This document shows positions 37,706 to 46,304 of a DNA stretch of 64,000 nt, piece by piece. The position numbers and the translations under genes were made by a program. The DNA is from Nakamurella aerolata (GTDB lineage Bacteria; Actinomycetota; Actinomycetes; Mycobacteriales; Nakamurellaceae): positions 124,001 through 188,000 of the forward strand of contig NZ_JABEND010000004.1 of NCBI RefSeq assembly GCF_013002705.1, in the 5' to 3' direction. The notes under the pieces were generated by a model. It made no database searches. It was not told the DNA's origin and saw only the letters and a list, made by a program, of their open reading frames with translations. Positions within the stretch are counted from its first letter, which is position 1, and every line of letters begins with the position of its first letter.

Positions 37706-39565
37706 ATGTGCGGAATCATTGGGTACGTAGGGCCCCGGGACGCTGCCCCGCTGCTGGTCGACGGGCTCCGGCGAATGGAGTACCGCGGCTACGACTCCGC
37801 CGGTATCGCCGTCTTCGACGGGCAGGGCGGGGTGAGCGTCGCCAAGAAGGCCGGCGTGCTCGGCAACCTGGAGAAGGAGATCGGTGACTCCGGCGTCCAG
37901 CTCAGCGGCCGGGTGGGCATCGGCCACACTCGCTGGGCCACCCACGGCGGACCCACCGACCGCAACGCGCATCCGCACCTTGATGCCTCCGGCCGGGTCG
38001 CGGTGATCCACAACGGCATCATCGAGAACTTCGCGCCGCTGCGCGCCGAGTTGGAGGCCGAGGGCATCGAACTGGTCAGCGAGACCGACACCGAGGTGGT
38101 CGCGCACCTGCTCGGCCGGGCGTTTGCCGCCGGCGAGACCGCCGGTGACCTCGCGGCCTCGATGGCAGCGGTGTGCCGCCGGTTGGAGGGCGCGTTCACC
38201 TTGGTCGCCGGGCACGCCGACGAGCCGGGCATGCTGGTGGCCGCGCGCCGCAACTCGCCGCTGGTGGTTGGCGTCGGCGACGGCGAGATGTTCGTCGCCA
38301 GCGACGTCGCCGCGTTCATCGAGTTCACCAAGGACGCGGTGGAGCTGGGCCAGGACCAGCTGGTGGTGATCACCGAAAACGCTTACGACGTCAGGAGTTT
38401 CACGTCAGGAGAGCCGGACTTCCGGCCGTTCACGGTGACCTGGGATCTGGCCGCGGCGGAGAAGGGCGGCCACCCGACCTTTATGGACAAGGAGATCGCC
38501 GAGCAGCCGCAGGCGCTCGCCGACACGCTGCGCGGGCACTTCGACGGCACCCGGATCGTGCTGGACGAGCAGCGCCTCGGCGAGGACGACCTGCGCACCG
38601 TCGACAAGGTGTTCGTGGTGGCCTGCGGGTCGGCGTTCCATTCCGGGCTGGTCGCCAAGTACGCCATCGAGCACTGGACCAGGCTGCCGGTGGAGATGGA
38701 GCTGGCCAGCGAGTTCCGGTACCGCGACCCGGTCCTCGACCGCGACACCCTGGTGGTGGCGATCAGCCAGTCCGGCGAGACCGCCGACACCCTCGAGGCG
38801 GTGCGGCACGCCCGGCGGCAGCGCGCACGAGTGCTGGCCGTCTGCAACACCAACGGCTCCCAGATCCCGCGAGAATCCGATGCGGTGCTGTACACCCACG
38901 CCGGCCCGGAGATCGGGGTGGCCTCCACCAAGGCGTTCCTTGCGCAGATTGCCGCGAACCTGATGGTCGGGCTCTCGCTGGCCGGTGCGCTCGGCACCAA
39001 GTACCCGGACGAGATCGGCCGGGAGTTCGCCGAGCTGGAGAAGATGCCACAGGCGGTGGCCGACACGCTGGCGTTGATGGAGCCGGTGCGGCAACTCGGC
39101 CGCGAGCTGGCCGATGCCCGCGCGGTGTTGTTCCTCGGCAGGCACGTCGGTTTTCCGGTGGCGCTCGAGGGCGCGCTGAAGCTGAAAGAGCTGGCGTACA
39201 TGCACGCGGAGGGTTTTGCCGCCGGCGAGCTCAAGCACGGTCCGATCGCGCTGATCGAGGACGGGCTGCCGGTGGTGGTGGTGATGCCGTCGCCGCGCGC
39301 GCAGCCGCTGCTGCATTCCAAGCTGCTGTCCAACATCCGTGAGATTCAGGCCCGCGGCGCCCGCACCATCGTCATCGCTGAAGCCGGCGACGACGCGGTG
39401 GCGCCGTTCGCCGACACGCTGATCGAGCTGCCGGTGGTGCCCGCGCTGCTGCAGCCGCTGATCACCACCGTGCCGCTGCAGATCTTGGCGGCCGAGATCG
39501 CCCGGAGTCGTGGCTACGATATTGACAAGCCGCGGAACCTCGCCAAGTCCGTCACGGTGGAGTAG
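37706..39565 (+). CDS. glmS: Glutamine--fructose-6-phosphate aminotransferase (isomerising)
   Basis: A 619-residue enzyme making glucosamine 6-phosphate, the first step of UDP-GlcNAc synthesis. The ATG is chosen because Cys2 (MCGIIGYVGPRDAAPLLVDG) must become the N-terminal nucleophile of the glutaminase domain. RMEYRGYDSAGIA and HTRWATHGGPTDRNAHPH follow. The isomerase half has two SIS domains (ACGSAFHSGLVAKYAIE; ALKLKELAYMHAEGFAAGEL) and ends DKPRNLAKSVTVE as usual. The sequence runs directly into a 16-bp tandem repeat whose first unit contains the stop codon. Confidence 0.97.
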   Translation: MCGIIGYVGPRDAAPLLVDGLRRMEYRGYDSAGIAVFDGQGGVSVAKKAGVLGNLEKEIGDSGVQLSGRVGIGHTRWATHGGPTDRNAHPHLDASGRVAVIHNGIIENFAPLRAELEAEGIELVSETDTEVVAHLLGRAFAAGETAGDLAASMAAVCRRLEGAFTLVAGHADEPGMLVAARRNSPLVVGVGDGEMFVASDVAAFIEFTKDAVELGQDQLVVITENAYDVRSFTSGEPDFRPFTVTWDLAAAEKGGHPTFMDKEIAEQPQALADTLRGHFDGTRIVLDEQRLGEDDLRTVDKVFVVACGSAFHSGLVAKYAIEHWTRLPVEMELASEFRYRDPVLDRDTLVVAISQSGETADTLEAVRHARRQRARVLAVCNTNGSQIPRESDAVLYTHAGPEIGVASTKAFLAQIAANLMVGLSLAGALGTKYPDEIGREFAELEKMPQAVADTLALMEPVRQLGRELADARAVLFLGRHVGFPVALEGALKLKELAYMHAEGFAAGELKHGPIALIEDGLPVVVVMPSPRAQPLLHSKLLSNIREIQARGARTIVIAEAGDDAVAPFADTLIELPVVPALLQPLITTVPLQILAAEIARSRGYDIDKPRNLAKSVTVE

Positions 39566-39652
39566 CAGTGCCGTGGAGTAGCAGTGCCGTGGAGTAGCGG
39601 TGCCGTGGAGTAGGGATGCGGTGGAGTAGCGGTGCCGTGGAGTGACCGAGTT
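39557..39652. repeat. 16-bp tandem repeat at the 3' end of glmS
   Basis: Six copies of GTGGAGTAGCAGTGCC, with minor changes, start at 39557, 39573, 39589, 39605, 39621 and 39637. The first copy supplies the glmS stop codon TAG. Because 16 is not a multiple of 3, successive TAGs fall in all three frames. The last copy is diverged. Confidence 0.9.
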
Positions 39653-39784
39653 GATCTGACCGATTCTCACTTTCGGTAATCGAGGCATCGGCGCTGAGCC
39701 AACTCTCATCCGAATGTGTCGCAGGGGTTCAGCCTTTTGTGTGCACTCGGTACCATCAACGCACGTCCCCGCGAAAGGTTTCCC

Positions 39785-40444
39785 GTGTCAGCTCCCATGC
39801 TCGCAGCGCCATCAGTGCGCCCTTTGCTGAGCCATGCGGAACTTGCTCGCACGGTTGAGACCCTCGTCGCCCAGACCCGGTTCGAGATGTTGAATGCCAT
39901 GCCGGACGGCGACTATTCAGCGAAGATGCTTCGGTCCAGCTGGGACGCCGACATGGAGATGCTCAATCGCGGGTTGGACGTGCGGGCAATCTTTCCGGCC
40001 ACCTGTGCTCGGCGTCCCGACATCATGGAGTACTTGGGCCAATTGTCGGCGCGCGGAGTCCGGGTGAGGGTACGGAGTTCGGTAGCTAACCGGATGCTCA
40101 TTTCTGATCGACGTCAGGCAGTGATCCCTGACTCCACAGCGACCGACGGGCGCACAGTGCTGCTGGTGAAGGGACCTGTGCTCGTTCGGGCGTTGCATGC
40201 AGAGTTCAACGAGCTCTGGCGCTCATCGATGCCGGTGGGTTTCTCGGCCGGCGGGCTTGATGTCGAGATGATCAAGAATACCGTTGCAGCACTCGCCGAA
40301 GGATCTACCGACGAGGCAGTTGCGCGGAAGTACGGCTGGTCGGTGCGTACCTACCGACGCCGTATCGCGGCCGTACTGGATCTGCTCGGCGTCTCCACCC
40401 GGTTCGAGGCCGGCGTCGCGGCCCGCGAGCAGGGCTGGATCTGA
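39785..40444 (+). CDS. Helix-turn-helix regulator with a PLD/TrmB-like sensor region
   Basis: A ~219-residue protein. The N-terminal part (AELARTVETLVAQTRFEMLN, LNRGLDVRAIFPATCARRPD, GVRVRVRSSVANRMLISDRR) resembles the phospholipase D-like or TrmB-type sensor of actinobacterial LuxR-type regulators. The C-terminal part (AALAEGSTDEAVARKYGWSV then RTYRRRIAAVLDLLGVSTRF) is a LuxR-like helix-turn-helix. The gene has noticeably lower GC and more T-ending codons than its neighbours, suggesting recent transfer. GTG 39785 follows GAAAGG; an ATG four codons later is possible. It has no obvious target beside it other than the peptide locus on the opposite strand. Confidence 0.75.
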   Translation: MSAPMLAAPSVRPLLSHAELARTVETLVAQTRFEMLNAMPDGDYSAKMLRSSWDADMEMLNRGLDVRAIFPATCARRPDIMEYLGQLSARGVRVRVRSSVANRMLISDRRQAVIPDSTATDGRTVLLVKGPVLVRALHAEFNELWRSSMPVGFSAGGLDVEMIKNTVAALAEGSTDEAVARKYGWSVRTYRRRIAAVLDLLGVSTRFEAGVAAREQGWI

Positions 40445-40561
40445 CGCGCTCGCCGATTTGGCGCCCCGCTGCCGATGCCGGTGACCGGGACGAGCCGGCG
40501 CCGCCGCGGCAACCGGGCAACCTCGACGGGCGGTGCCAACGAGCAACATCGACGGGCAGTG

Positions 40562-41587
40562 TCAACGGGCGACGTCGTACAGCTCGGCGACCACGTCGAG
40601 CAGCTGGTGCAGTTGCTCGTCGCGGAACGCGGCTGCGTCGTGAATCTCCAGCAAGATGCGGGCGATGGTCCAGCGCCCGGCCAACTCGGGGTTCTCGCTG
40701 GCGCCGTAAGCGGTGAGGAAATGGTCGCGCGCGCGGACGTACAGCTCGTTCTGTTGTTCTCCGGTGGCGGTGGCCGGTTCGCTGCTCAGCAACAGTTGTT
40801 GGACGAGGATCTGACCGAGCACCCAGCCGAGGTCGTAAGCCTTGGGGCCGTAGGCGATCTCGTCGCCGAGCAGAACGGCGGGACGCGCGGTTGTCTCCGG
40901 CACCACCACCGTGTGCAGGCCGGCCCGGCCGTGCACGATTCGCTCGGCCGGGACGTCGTTGATCCACTCGCCGACCTCGCGCAGCCGAGCCGGTCCCAGC
41001 ACCTGCACCATGCGGTCGTGCAGCATGGTGGCGCCCCACGGTCCGTCGCCGGTGCGCAGCCAATGGTCCAACCGGCGTAGGGGCCGGGGCGCATCGAGCT
41101 GGGCGGCGGCCTCCGGCGCCTCGGCGGTGATCGCGCCGAGGCTGCGCAATGCCTGCCCGAGCGCGGCGGCGGCGCCGAACACCGCGGCCGATTCGCCCGG
41201 GTTGGTGTGGTGCAACCGCCGGATGTGCATCTCGACGGTGGCCCGGCCGGGCGCGAAGTGCAGCTGCCACGGTGCCGCCGGGTTCCCGGCGGCCAACGAC
41301 CAGCGCGCGTCGCTGAGCCGGCGCTGATCGGTCAGCAACGGGGCGAGTGCGGCCGGCACCGTGTTGAGTGGCGACGTCCGCTCCGAGCCGGGCGCGAACA
41401 TCCACCGGAACCGGCGATTGGCATCGACCCAACTGGGCCGCAGCAACACTTCGTACTCGAGGTAGCCGCTGGCCGCCCTGGCGACCAACAGGTCGTCAGG
41501 CTGCTCGGCCAGCGCGTCGTAGGTGGCGAGATCGGGTGCCCAGTTCAACTGGGACACCCAGCGCGAGGCAGAGTGGAGCGCGGTCAC
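40562..41587 (-). CDS. Degenerate kinase-fold (APH-like) protein, partner of the small secreted peptide
   Basis: A 341-residue protein. The N-terminal half (FRWMFAPGSERTSPLN, WQLHFAPGRATVEMHIRRLH) has no clear motif. The segment IVHGRAGLHTVVVP (217-230) followed by LLGDEIAYGPKAYDLGWVLG (239-258) mirrors the HGDxxxxN and DxExxxxGDPxYDLA pattern of aminoglycoside-phosphotransferase folds. The catalytic Asp is Arg221 here. Kinase-fold proteins of this kind occur in some RiPP clusters (class V lanthipeptides, thioamitides), but no HopA1-like or lyase gene is present. GTG 41587 follows AGGGAGGTGG. It lies 91 bp downstream of the peptide gene on the same strand. Function is unknown. Confidence 0.7.
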   Translation of the reverse strand: MTALHSASRWVSQLNWAPDLATYDALAEQPDDLLVARAASGYLEYEVLLRPSWVDANRRFRWMFAPGSERTSPLNTVPAALAPLLTDQRRLSDARWSLAAGNPAAPWQLHFAPGRATVEMHIRRLHHTNPGESAAVFGAAAALGQALRSLGAITAEAPEAAAQLDAPRPLRRLDHWLRTGDGPWGATMLHDRMVQVLGPARLREVGEWINDVPAERIVHGRAGLHTVVVPETTARPAVLLGDEIAYGPKAYDLGWVLGQILVQQLLLSSEPATATGEQQNELYVRARDHFLTAYGASENPELAGRWTIARILLEIHDAAAFRDEQLHQLLDVVAELYDVAR

Positions 41588-41678
41588 GGTCCACCTCCCT
41601 CCGCAGAGTGGGCCACATCAGCATTCAACTGGAAGCGAAATGAAGAGCCGGAGACATCGACCCGGCCCCTCCGAAATC

Positions 41679-41807
41679 TCAGAACCCGACGGTGCAGGCG
41701 AAGCAGGCGGCCTTGGCCGGGGGTGCGGCGTTGGCCGAGGTGGCCGGCGCAACGATCAGAGCGGCGGCGAGGGCAGTTCCGGTGAGCGCGGCGAAGAGCT
41801 TGCGCAT
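41679..41807 (-). CDS. Small secreted peptide precursor (42 aa) with C-terminal CFAC
   Basis: MRKLFAALTGTALAAALIV starts a classic Sec signal peptide, with a likely cleavage after AxA in TSANA. This leaves about 15 residues, APPAKAACFACTVGF, containing two cysteines two residues apart and a hydrophobic end. AGGAG lies 8 nt before the ATG. A kinase-fold gene follows 91 bp later on the same strand. The peptide could be a signal, a bacteriocin-like peptide or a RiPP precursor; nothing similar was recognised. The signal peptide and ribosome site make it very likely to be real. Confidence 0.75.
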   Translation of the reverse strand: MRKLFAALTGTALAAALIVAPATSANAAPPAKAACFACTVGF

Positions 41808-42427
41808 GATGTGACTCCTGGGGCGAGGGGGTGAGAGGGCTGGACGGGTCCGGGCCGGGAAGAACCTCCCCCGGATGAACCCTTTGTCAACTGTGTCCCA
41901 TCGCTCCTTGATGAATCCCGGATCTGGCAGGAAGTTGCCACCGCGATGCAAATCGACGGACGGTGCGTCACTGTCGTGGTGGGAGATCCATGGTCCCCTC
42001 TACGCCGCAGCCCCGGCAATCCCTCGTCGGGTGGGATTGAACGGGTCTCGGCGAAGAGTCGAAGCCCCTGGTCGCGCTTGGCTTGCGCCGGCTGGGGGAA
42101 TCGAAGACTCGAAGATGCGGCCCCGGCTCAACAAGGCGAGGGCTACCCGCCCGTCGGTGCGGGGTCGGGGCCGCCATCTTTGAAGCACCACAGCCCGGAA
42201 GTACCTCAGCGCGGACGTACCGCAACACACTGTGGCCGCTTTCCGCAGTACCGAAGCAGTACCGCGCTGGCTATTGGTAATCGATTGCCAGCCGAAGTAC
42301 TGGCATCGACCGAAGGCATCGCCGCGAGGTATCGATGCGGGTCTTGCGTCCGCCGGTATCCCGACGCACCGAGTTCACCACCAGACGTTCACCACAGGTC
42401 CGCACATCGCACCGGAGGTTCTCCGAC
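41808..42427. other. 620-bp intergenic region, peptide gene / hypothetical gene
   Basis: Contains the upstream regions of two divergent transcripts. On the minus strand a TTGACA (41891-41886) could be the -35 of the peptide gene, but no good -10 was found. Short open frames on both strands lack the G/C third-position bias of real genes here. A segment near 42030-42120 with GGGATTGAAC and repeated TCGAAG looks tRNA-like at first but does not fold as one. A GCAGTACCG direct repeat occurs near 42247-42265. No further function is visible. Confidence 0.4.
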
Positions 42428-42985
42428 ATGGTTATGACCGAGCTGGCGCCAAGCGCTCTCGTCGCCACCATCACCGATCTGCGGCGGGAGTGGTTCGACA
42501 CCCACGTTCCCTGGCACCGCATCTCGTCCGTCGTCGACATCACCGACGACGCCGGTGAGCTCATCGACGACGTCCTCGACGACAACCGCGCGCTGCGCGC
42601 CACCGTCATCGACGTCGCCGGCACCGATGCGCACGCGCGGCTGCGGTTGGCGCACCACGGCAGCCAGGTACGGGTGCAGGCCGGCGGATCGTTCCACGAC
42701 CTTCCCGCCGCGGCCGACTACTACCTGCTGCCGGACGGCGTCGAAGACATTGACCGCACCCGGCTGTGCCGACTGTTCGCCGCGGTGGCGGCCGCCGCGT
42801 CCATGCGTAGCCGCGCGCTGTGCTGCCTGCCGTCCGGCGAGGCGGCGCGGCTGATCGAACTGGCCGAGTCGTCCGGGCTGGAGATCACCAGGATGGGCAG
42901 CGGTGCCGCAGATCCCGACGCCTTCTCCGCGGCGGTGCTTGTCGAGTTCGGGCTCGCCGCGCCGAAGCTGCTGCCGATCGACTGA
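42428..42985 (+). CDS. Hypothetical protein, 185 aa
   Basis: GGAGG lies 8 nt before the ATG and third codon positions are GC-rich, so this is a real gene. It begins MVMTELAPSALVATITDLRR, has an acidic N-terminal third (DITDDAGELIDDVLDDNRAL), and a middle segment YYLLPDGVEDIDRTRLCRLF. There is no signal peptide or membrane segment. No family was recognised. It is divergent from the small secreted peptide gene and is followed by acpS after 45 bp. Confidence 0.75.
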   Translation: MVMTELAPSALVATITDLRREWFDTHVPWHRISSVVDITDDAGELIDDVLDDNRALRATVIDVAGTDAHARLRLAHHGSQVRVQAGGSFHDLPAAADYYLLPDGVEDIDRTRLCRLFAAVAAAASMRSRALCCLPSGEAARLIELAESSGLEITRMGSGAADPDAFSAAVLVEFGLAAPKLLPID

Positions 42986-43030
42986 TCCGCCCGCTGCCCA
43001 GGGCCGGATCCGGCCTGACACCATGGCGGC

Positions 43031-43438
43031 ATGCAGTTTCCCGAGGTGCCCGCTGGTTCCGACGGCTCTGTGGTGCTCGGGGTTGGCATCGACGTGGTTG
43101 CAGTCGCCCGGTTGGCCGCCGCCATGTCGCGCACCACAGGGTTGCTGAACCGCTTGTTCGTCGACGACGAGTTGCGCACCCCGAGCGGCAACCGGCGCGG
43201 GCACAGCTCCCTTGCCGCCAGGTTTGCCGCCAAAGAGGCCGTGGCCAAAGCTCTCGGTGTCCCTCCCGGAATGGACTGGCACCACTGCATCGTCCGGGCC
43301 GAGGGATCTGGCCGACCCTATCTGGAGATGGTCGACAGCGTCGCGCAAGCCGCTGCGGCGCAAGGCATCCGGCAGTGGCGGCTGTCGCTGTCGCACGACG
43401 CGGGTATCGCTGCCGCTGTGGTGCTGGCCCTAAGCTGA
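43031..43438 (+). CDS. acpS: Holo-[acyl-carrier-protein] synthase
   Basis: A 135-residue phosphopantetheinyl transferase that activates acyl carrier protein for fatty-acid synthesis. LGVGIDVVAVARLAAAM carries the metal-binding Asp, ARFAAKEAVAKALGVP the metal-binding Glu and substrate lysine, and WRLSLSHDAGIAAAVVLA the C-terminal signature. Start ATG 43031. It stands directly before nnr, the arrangement seen in other actinobacteria. Confidence 0.94.
   Translation: MQFPEVPAGSDGSVVLGVGIDVVAVARLAAAMSRTTGLLNRLFVDDELRTPSGNRRGHSSLAARFAAKEAVAKALGVPPGMDWHHCIVRAEGSGRPYLEMVDSVAQAAAAQGIRQWRLSLSHDAGIAAAVVLALS
43431..43436 (+). promoter_or_regulatory. -10 box for a probably leaderless nnr transcript
   Basis: TAAGCT overlaps the acpS stop codon and lies 6 nt before the GTG at 43443. 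It would give nnr its own start in addition to readthrough from acpS. Confidence 0.35.
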
Positions 43439-43442
43439 TTCG

Positions 43443-44966
43443 GTGATCAGCGCCTATACCGTCGACCAACTCCGGTCAGCCGAACGTGCGGCGCTGGTGG
43501 ACGACCGGGATGACGCTGTGATGCGGCGAGCCGCCTATGCAGTGGCGGCGGTGGCGCTGCGGATGCTGCCCCGCCCGGTGCCGGGCCGCCGGGTGGTGTT
43601 GCTCGTCGGGCCCGGAAACAACGGTGGGGATGCGCTTTACGCCGGTGCTGTGCTGCGTCGCCGCGGAGCCGATGTGCTGGCCGTGCTGGCCGATCCCGAG
43701 CGGGCACATGCCGGTGGTCTCGCGGCGTTCCAACGGCGCGGCGGCAAGCTGATCGACGCCACCGATGCGATGACGGCCGCGGTGAGCGCATTGACCCGTG
43801 CCGATCTGATCATCGACGGGCTGCTGGGTCTTGGCGCCCGGCCGCCACTGCGGCCGACGATGGCGCGGCTGGTGCTGGCCGCCAACGCCGCCCCGGCGCC
43901 GGTGCTGGCCATCGACCTGCCCAGCGGCATCGACCCGGACGGGCATCGGGCCGCCGAACCGGCATCCGAGGGCAACGGGGCCACCCCCGGCGCCGAACCA
44001 CAATCCGGACCAGAATCCGAACCGGTTGCCGTCGACGCGGCCAGCACCATCACCTTCGGCGCGCCGAGCACGGGGCTGCTGCTGGCGCCGCAGACCGGCC
44101 GGTTGGAGATCGCCGACCTCGGCCTGGCGCCCGACCAGCGGGTGCTGCCCGACGCGATCGCGCTCGACGACATCGACGTCGCGTTCCACCGGCCCCGCCT
44201 CGGTCGCGACAGCGACAAATACTCCAGCGGCGTTGTGGGCATCGTCGCCGGCTCGGCCAAGTACCCGGGTGCCGCGCTGCTGTGCGTCGGCGCCGCGGTT
44301 TCGCTGCGGCCGGGGCTGGTCCGCTACGCCGGTCCGCAGGCGGCCGCGGTGGTGCAACGCTGGCCCGAGGTCGTCGCCAGCGACGACCCGGTGGACGCCG
44401 GCCGGGTGCAAGCCTGGGTCGCCGGGCCCGGCATGGGCACCGACGGCCCCGCACTCCGCCGGCTCAACGTGGTGTTGGGTGCTGACGTGCCGGTGCTGAT
44501 CGACGCCGACGGGCTGACCATGCTGGCGCACAACCCCGCGCTGCTGGTGCGCCGGGAGCGGCGCTCACACGCGCCGGTGGTGCTCACCCCGCACGCCGGC
44601 GAGTTCGCCCGGCTCTGGCCGGAGCTCGACCTCGGCGACCGGCTGACCGCGTGCCGGGCCGCGGCCCGGCAGTCCGACGCGGTGGTGCTGCTCAAGGGCG
44701 ACCGCACCGTGATCGCCGCCCCCGACGGGCGCGCCGCCGTCAACCTCACCGGCACGCCGTGGCTGGCCAGCGCCGGTACCGGTGACGTGCTGGCCGGCGT
44801 CATCGGGTCGCTGCTCGCTGCCGGCAACACCCCGGGCGGCACCCTCGACGCGTTCACCGCGGCCGTCGTCGGCGCCCATATTCACGGCAGGGCGGGGCAG
44901 CGCGCCGCCGCGGCCGGCAAGGTGGGCGCACCGGCGTTGTGGGAGTACCTTTCCGCCGCCGGGTGA
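43443..44966 (+). CDS. nnr: Bifunctional NAD(P)H-hydrate epimerase / dehydratase
   Basis: A 507-residue YjeF-type repair enzyme. The N-terminal epimerase domain (1-~225) has VDQLRSAERAALVD and GPGNNGGDALYAGAVL. The C-terminal ADP- or ATP-dependent dehydratase has AGPGMGTDG, VLIDADGLTMLA, VVLTPHAGEFARLWP and ASAGTGDVLAGVIGSLLAAG. Together they restore NAD(P)H damaged by hydration. A short Gly/Pro/Glu-rich insertion lies near residues 170-195. Start GTG 43443. Confidence 0.94.
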   Translation: MISAYTVDQLRSAERAALVDDRDDAVMRRAAYAVAAVALRMLPRPVPGRRVVLLVGPGNNGGDALYAGAVLRRRGADVLAVLADPERAHAGGLAAFQRRGGKLIDATDAMTAAVSALTRADLIIDGLLGLGARPPLRPTMARLVLAANAAPAPVLAIDLPSGIDPDGHRAAEPASEGNGATPGAEPQSGPESEPVAVDAASTITFGAPSTGLLLAPQTGRLEIADLGLAPDQRVLPDAIALDDIDVAFHRPRLGRDSDKYSSGVVGIVAGSAKYPGAALLCVGAAVSLRPGLVRYAGPQAAAVVQRWPEVVASDDPVDAGRVQAWVAGPGMGTDGPALRRLNVVLGADVPVLIDADGLTMLAHNPALLVRRERRSHAPVVLTPHAGEFARLWPELDLGDRLTACRAAARQSDAVVLLKGDRTVIAAPDGRAAVNLTGTPWLASAGTGDVLAGVIGSLLAAGNTPGGTLDAFTAAVVGAHIHGRAGQRAAAAGKVGAPALWEYLSAAG

Positions 44967-44988
44967 GGCCGGCAGCCGACCCGCACGA

Positions 44989-45068
44989 GCGAGCACAACG
45001 GTTCCGGTACGCCACAACCGTTTCAGGGTGCTGGACGGTGTGTGCTGTGCGAATTGGTTCGTGCTCGC
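44989..45068. repeat. Palindromic intergenic element, copy A (before alr)
   Basis: An 80-bp element with 8-bp terminal inverted repeats GCGAGCAC / GTGCTCGC. Inside, CACAACCGTTTCAG and CTGGACGGTGTGTG face each other. GTACG(C/T)CACAACCG is shared with copy B at 48103-48178. It ends 48 bp before the alr start. Confidence 0.65.
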
Positions 45069-45116
45069 GGGGGAGGGGTGACCGGTCAAAGATCATTCCC
45101 GTGTCACAGTAGGGGC

Positions 45117-46304
45117 GTGGCTGCTCCCCGACCGGATTCGGTCTCGTTCGCGCGTTGCGTCGCGGACATCGACCTCGGCGCAATCGCCGACAACTTCCGC
45201 GAGCTGGCGGCCCGGCTGCACCCCAGCACCAACACCCTCGCCGTGGTCAAGGCCGATGCCTACGGGCACGGCATGGTGCCGGTGGCGCGCACCCTGGCCG
45301 CCGCCGGGGCCGACCTGTTCGGAGTGGCGACCCTGGACGAGGGGATCGCGTTACGCGCGGCCGGCATCCGCCAGCCGGTACTGGCCTGGCTTTGGCCGCC
45401 GACCGAAGATCCCGGACCGGCACTACGCGCCGGCGTCGACCTGGCCGTCAGCTCGCTGGCGCAGCTGAACGCGGTGCTGGCAGCCGACACCGGCACCGGC
45501 ACTGGCGCCGGACCTGACGGCGCGCCCCGGGTACACCTCAAGGTGGACACCGGGCTGGGGCGGGGCGGCGCCGGCCCGGCAGACATCGACGCGCTGTTGC
45601 AGGCAGCCGCGGCGGCCGAGCGCGCCGGCCGGCTCCGCGTCGAAGGCCTGATGAGTCACCTGGCCAGCGCCGACATTCCCGGTGATCCGTCGGTGGCCGA
45701 GCAGGCGAAGGCGTTCATCGATATCAGACAGGCGGCGCATCTGGCCGGCCTGCGACCGGCGCACGTGCACCTGGCCAACACGGCCGCGGCCATCGACCAC
45801 CCGGATCTGCAGTTCACCACCGTCCGGCTCGGTATCGGCCTGTACGGACTGAACCCCGTCGGCACCGAGCTGCGGCTGCGGCCGGCGATGACGTTGCGGG
45901 CCGCGGTGGCGCTGACCAAGCGGGTGCCGGGCGGCCACGGCGTCAGTTACGGCCTCACCTACCGCACCGACGGCCCGTCGACACTGGCGCTGGTGCCACT
46001 GGGATACGCCGACGGGATTCCGCGCATTGCTTCCAGTCGCGCGCAGGTGTTGTTGCGGGACAAGCGGTTCCGGATCGCCGGACGCGTCGCGATGGATCAG
46101 TTCGTGATCGACTGTGGGGACACCGAGGTGGCGGCCGGCGACCCGGTGACGGTCTTCGGACCAGGTGACAACGGCGAGCCCACCGCCGGCGAATGGGCCA
46201 AGCACTGCGAGACCATCGACTACGAGATCGTCACCAGAATCGGCCCGCGGGTGCCGCGCCGGTATCCGGGCGACGGCGGCGCGGAAGCGGTGACGTCGCG
46301 GTGA
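45117..46304 (+). CDS. alr: Alanine racemase
   Basis: A 395-residue PLP enzyme making D-alanine for peptidoglycan. The PLP lysine is K45 in LAVVKADAYGHGMVPVA. The second catalytic residue is the tyrosine in GVSYGLTYRT, and RVAMDQFVIDCGD is the C-terminal domain signature. The GTG at 45117 is chosen because the family begins soon after with ADIDLGAIADNFRELA. It heads an operon with a hydrolase and tsaE; the next gene overlaps its stop (GTGA). Confidence 0.95.
   Translation: MAAPRPDSVSFARCVADIDLGAIADNFRELAARLHPSTNTLAVVKADAYGHGMVPVARTLAAAGADLFGVATLDEGIALRAAGIRQPVLAWLWPPTEDPGPALRAGVDLAVSSLAQLNAVLAADTGTGTGAGPDGAPRVHLKVDTGLGRGGAGPADIDALLQAAAAAERAGRLRVEGLMSHLASADIPGDPSVAEQAKAFIDIRQAAHLAGLRPAHVHLANTAAAIDHPDLQFTTVRLGIGLYGLNPVGTELRLRPAMTLRAAVALTKRVPGGHGVSYGLTYRTDGPSTLALVPLGYADGIPRIASSRAQVLLRDKRFRIAGRVAMDQFVIDCGDTEVAAGDPVTVFGPGDNGEPTAGEWAKHCETIDYEIVTRIGPRVPRRYPGDGGAEAVTSR

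Noticed and set aside
42030-42125. Possible tRNA on the minus strand (GGGATTGAAC, repeated TCGAAG)
   Set aside because: The expected T-arm, anticodon arm and acceptor stem do not pair; no CCA-adjacent 7-bp stem could be found.
41946-42437. Plus-strand open frame in the long intergenic region
   Set aside because: Third codon positions lack G/C bias, there is no ribosome site, and it runs across the start of the next gene.
40562-42985. Complete class V lanthipeptide or thioamitide cluster
   Set aside because: Only a kinase-fold-like protein is present; no HopA1-like, lyase, flavoprotein or Ser/Thr-rich core peptide was seen, and the peptide has a Sec signal, which those precursors lack.
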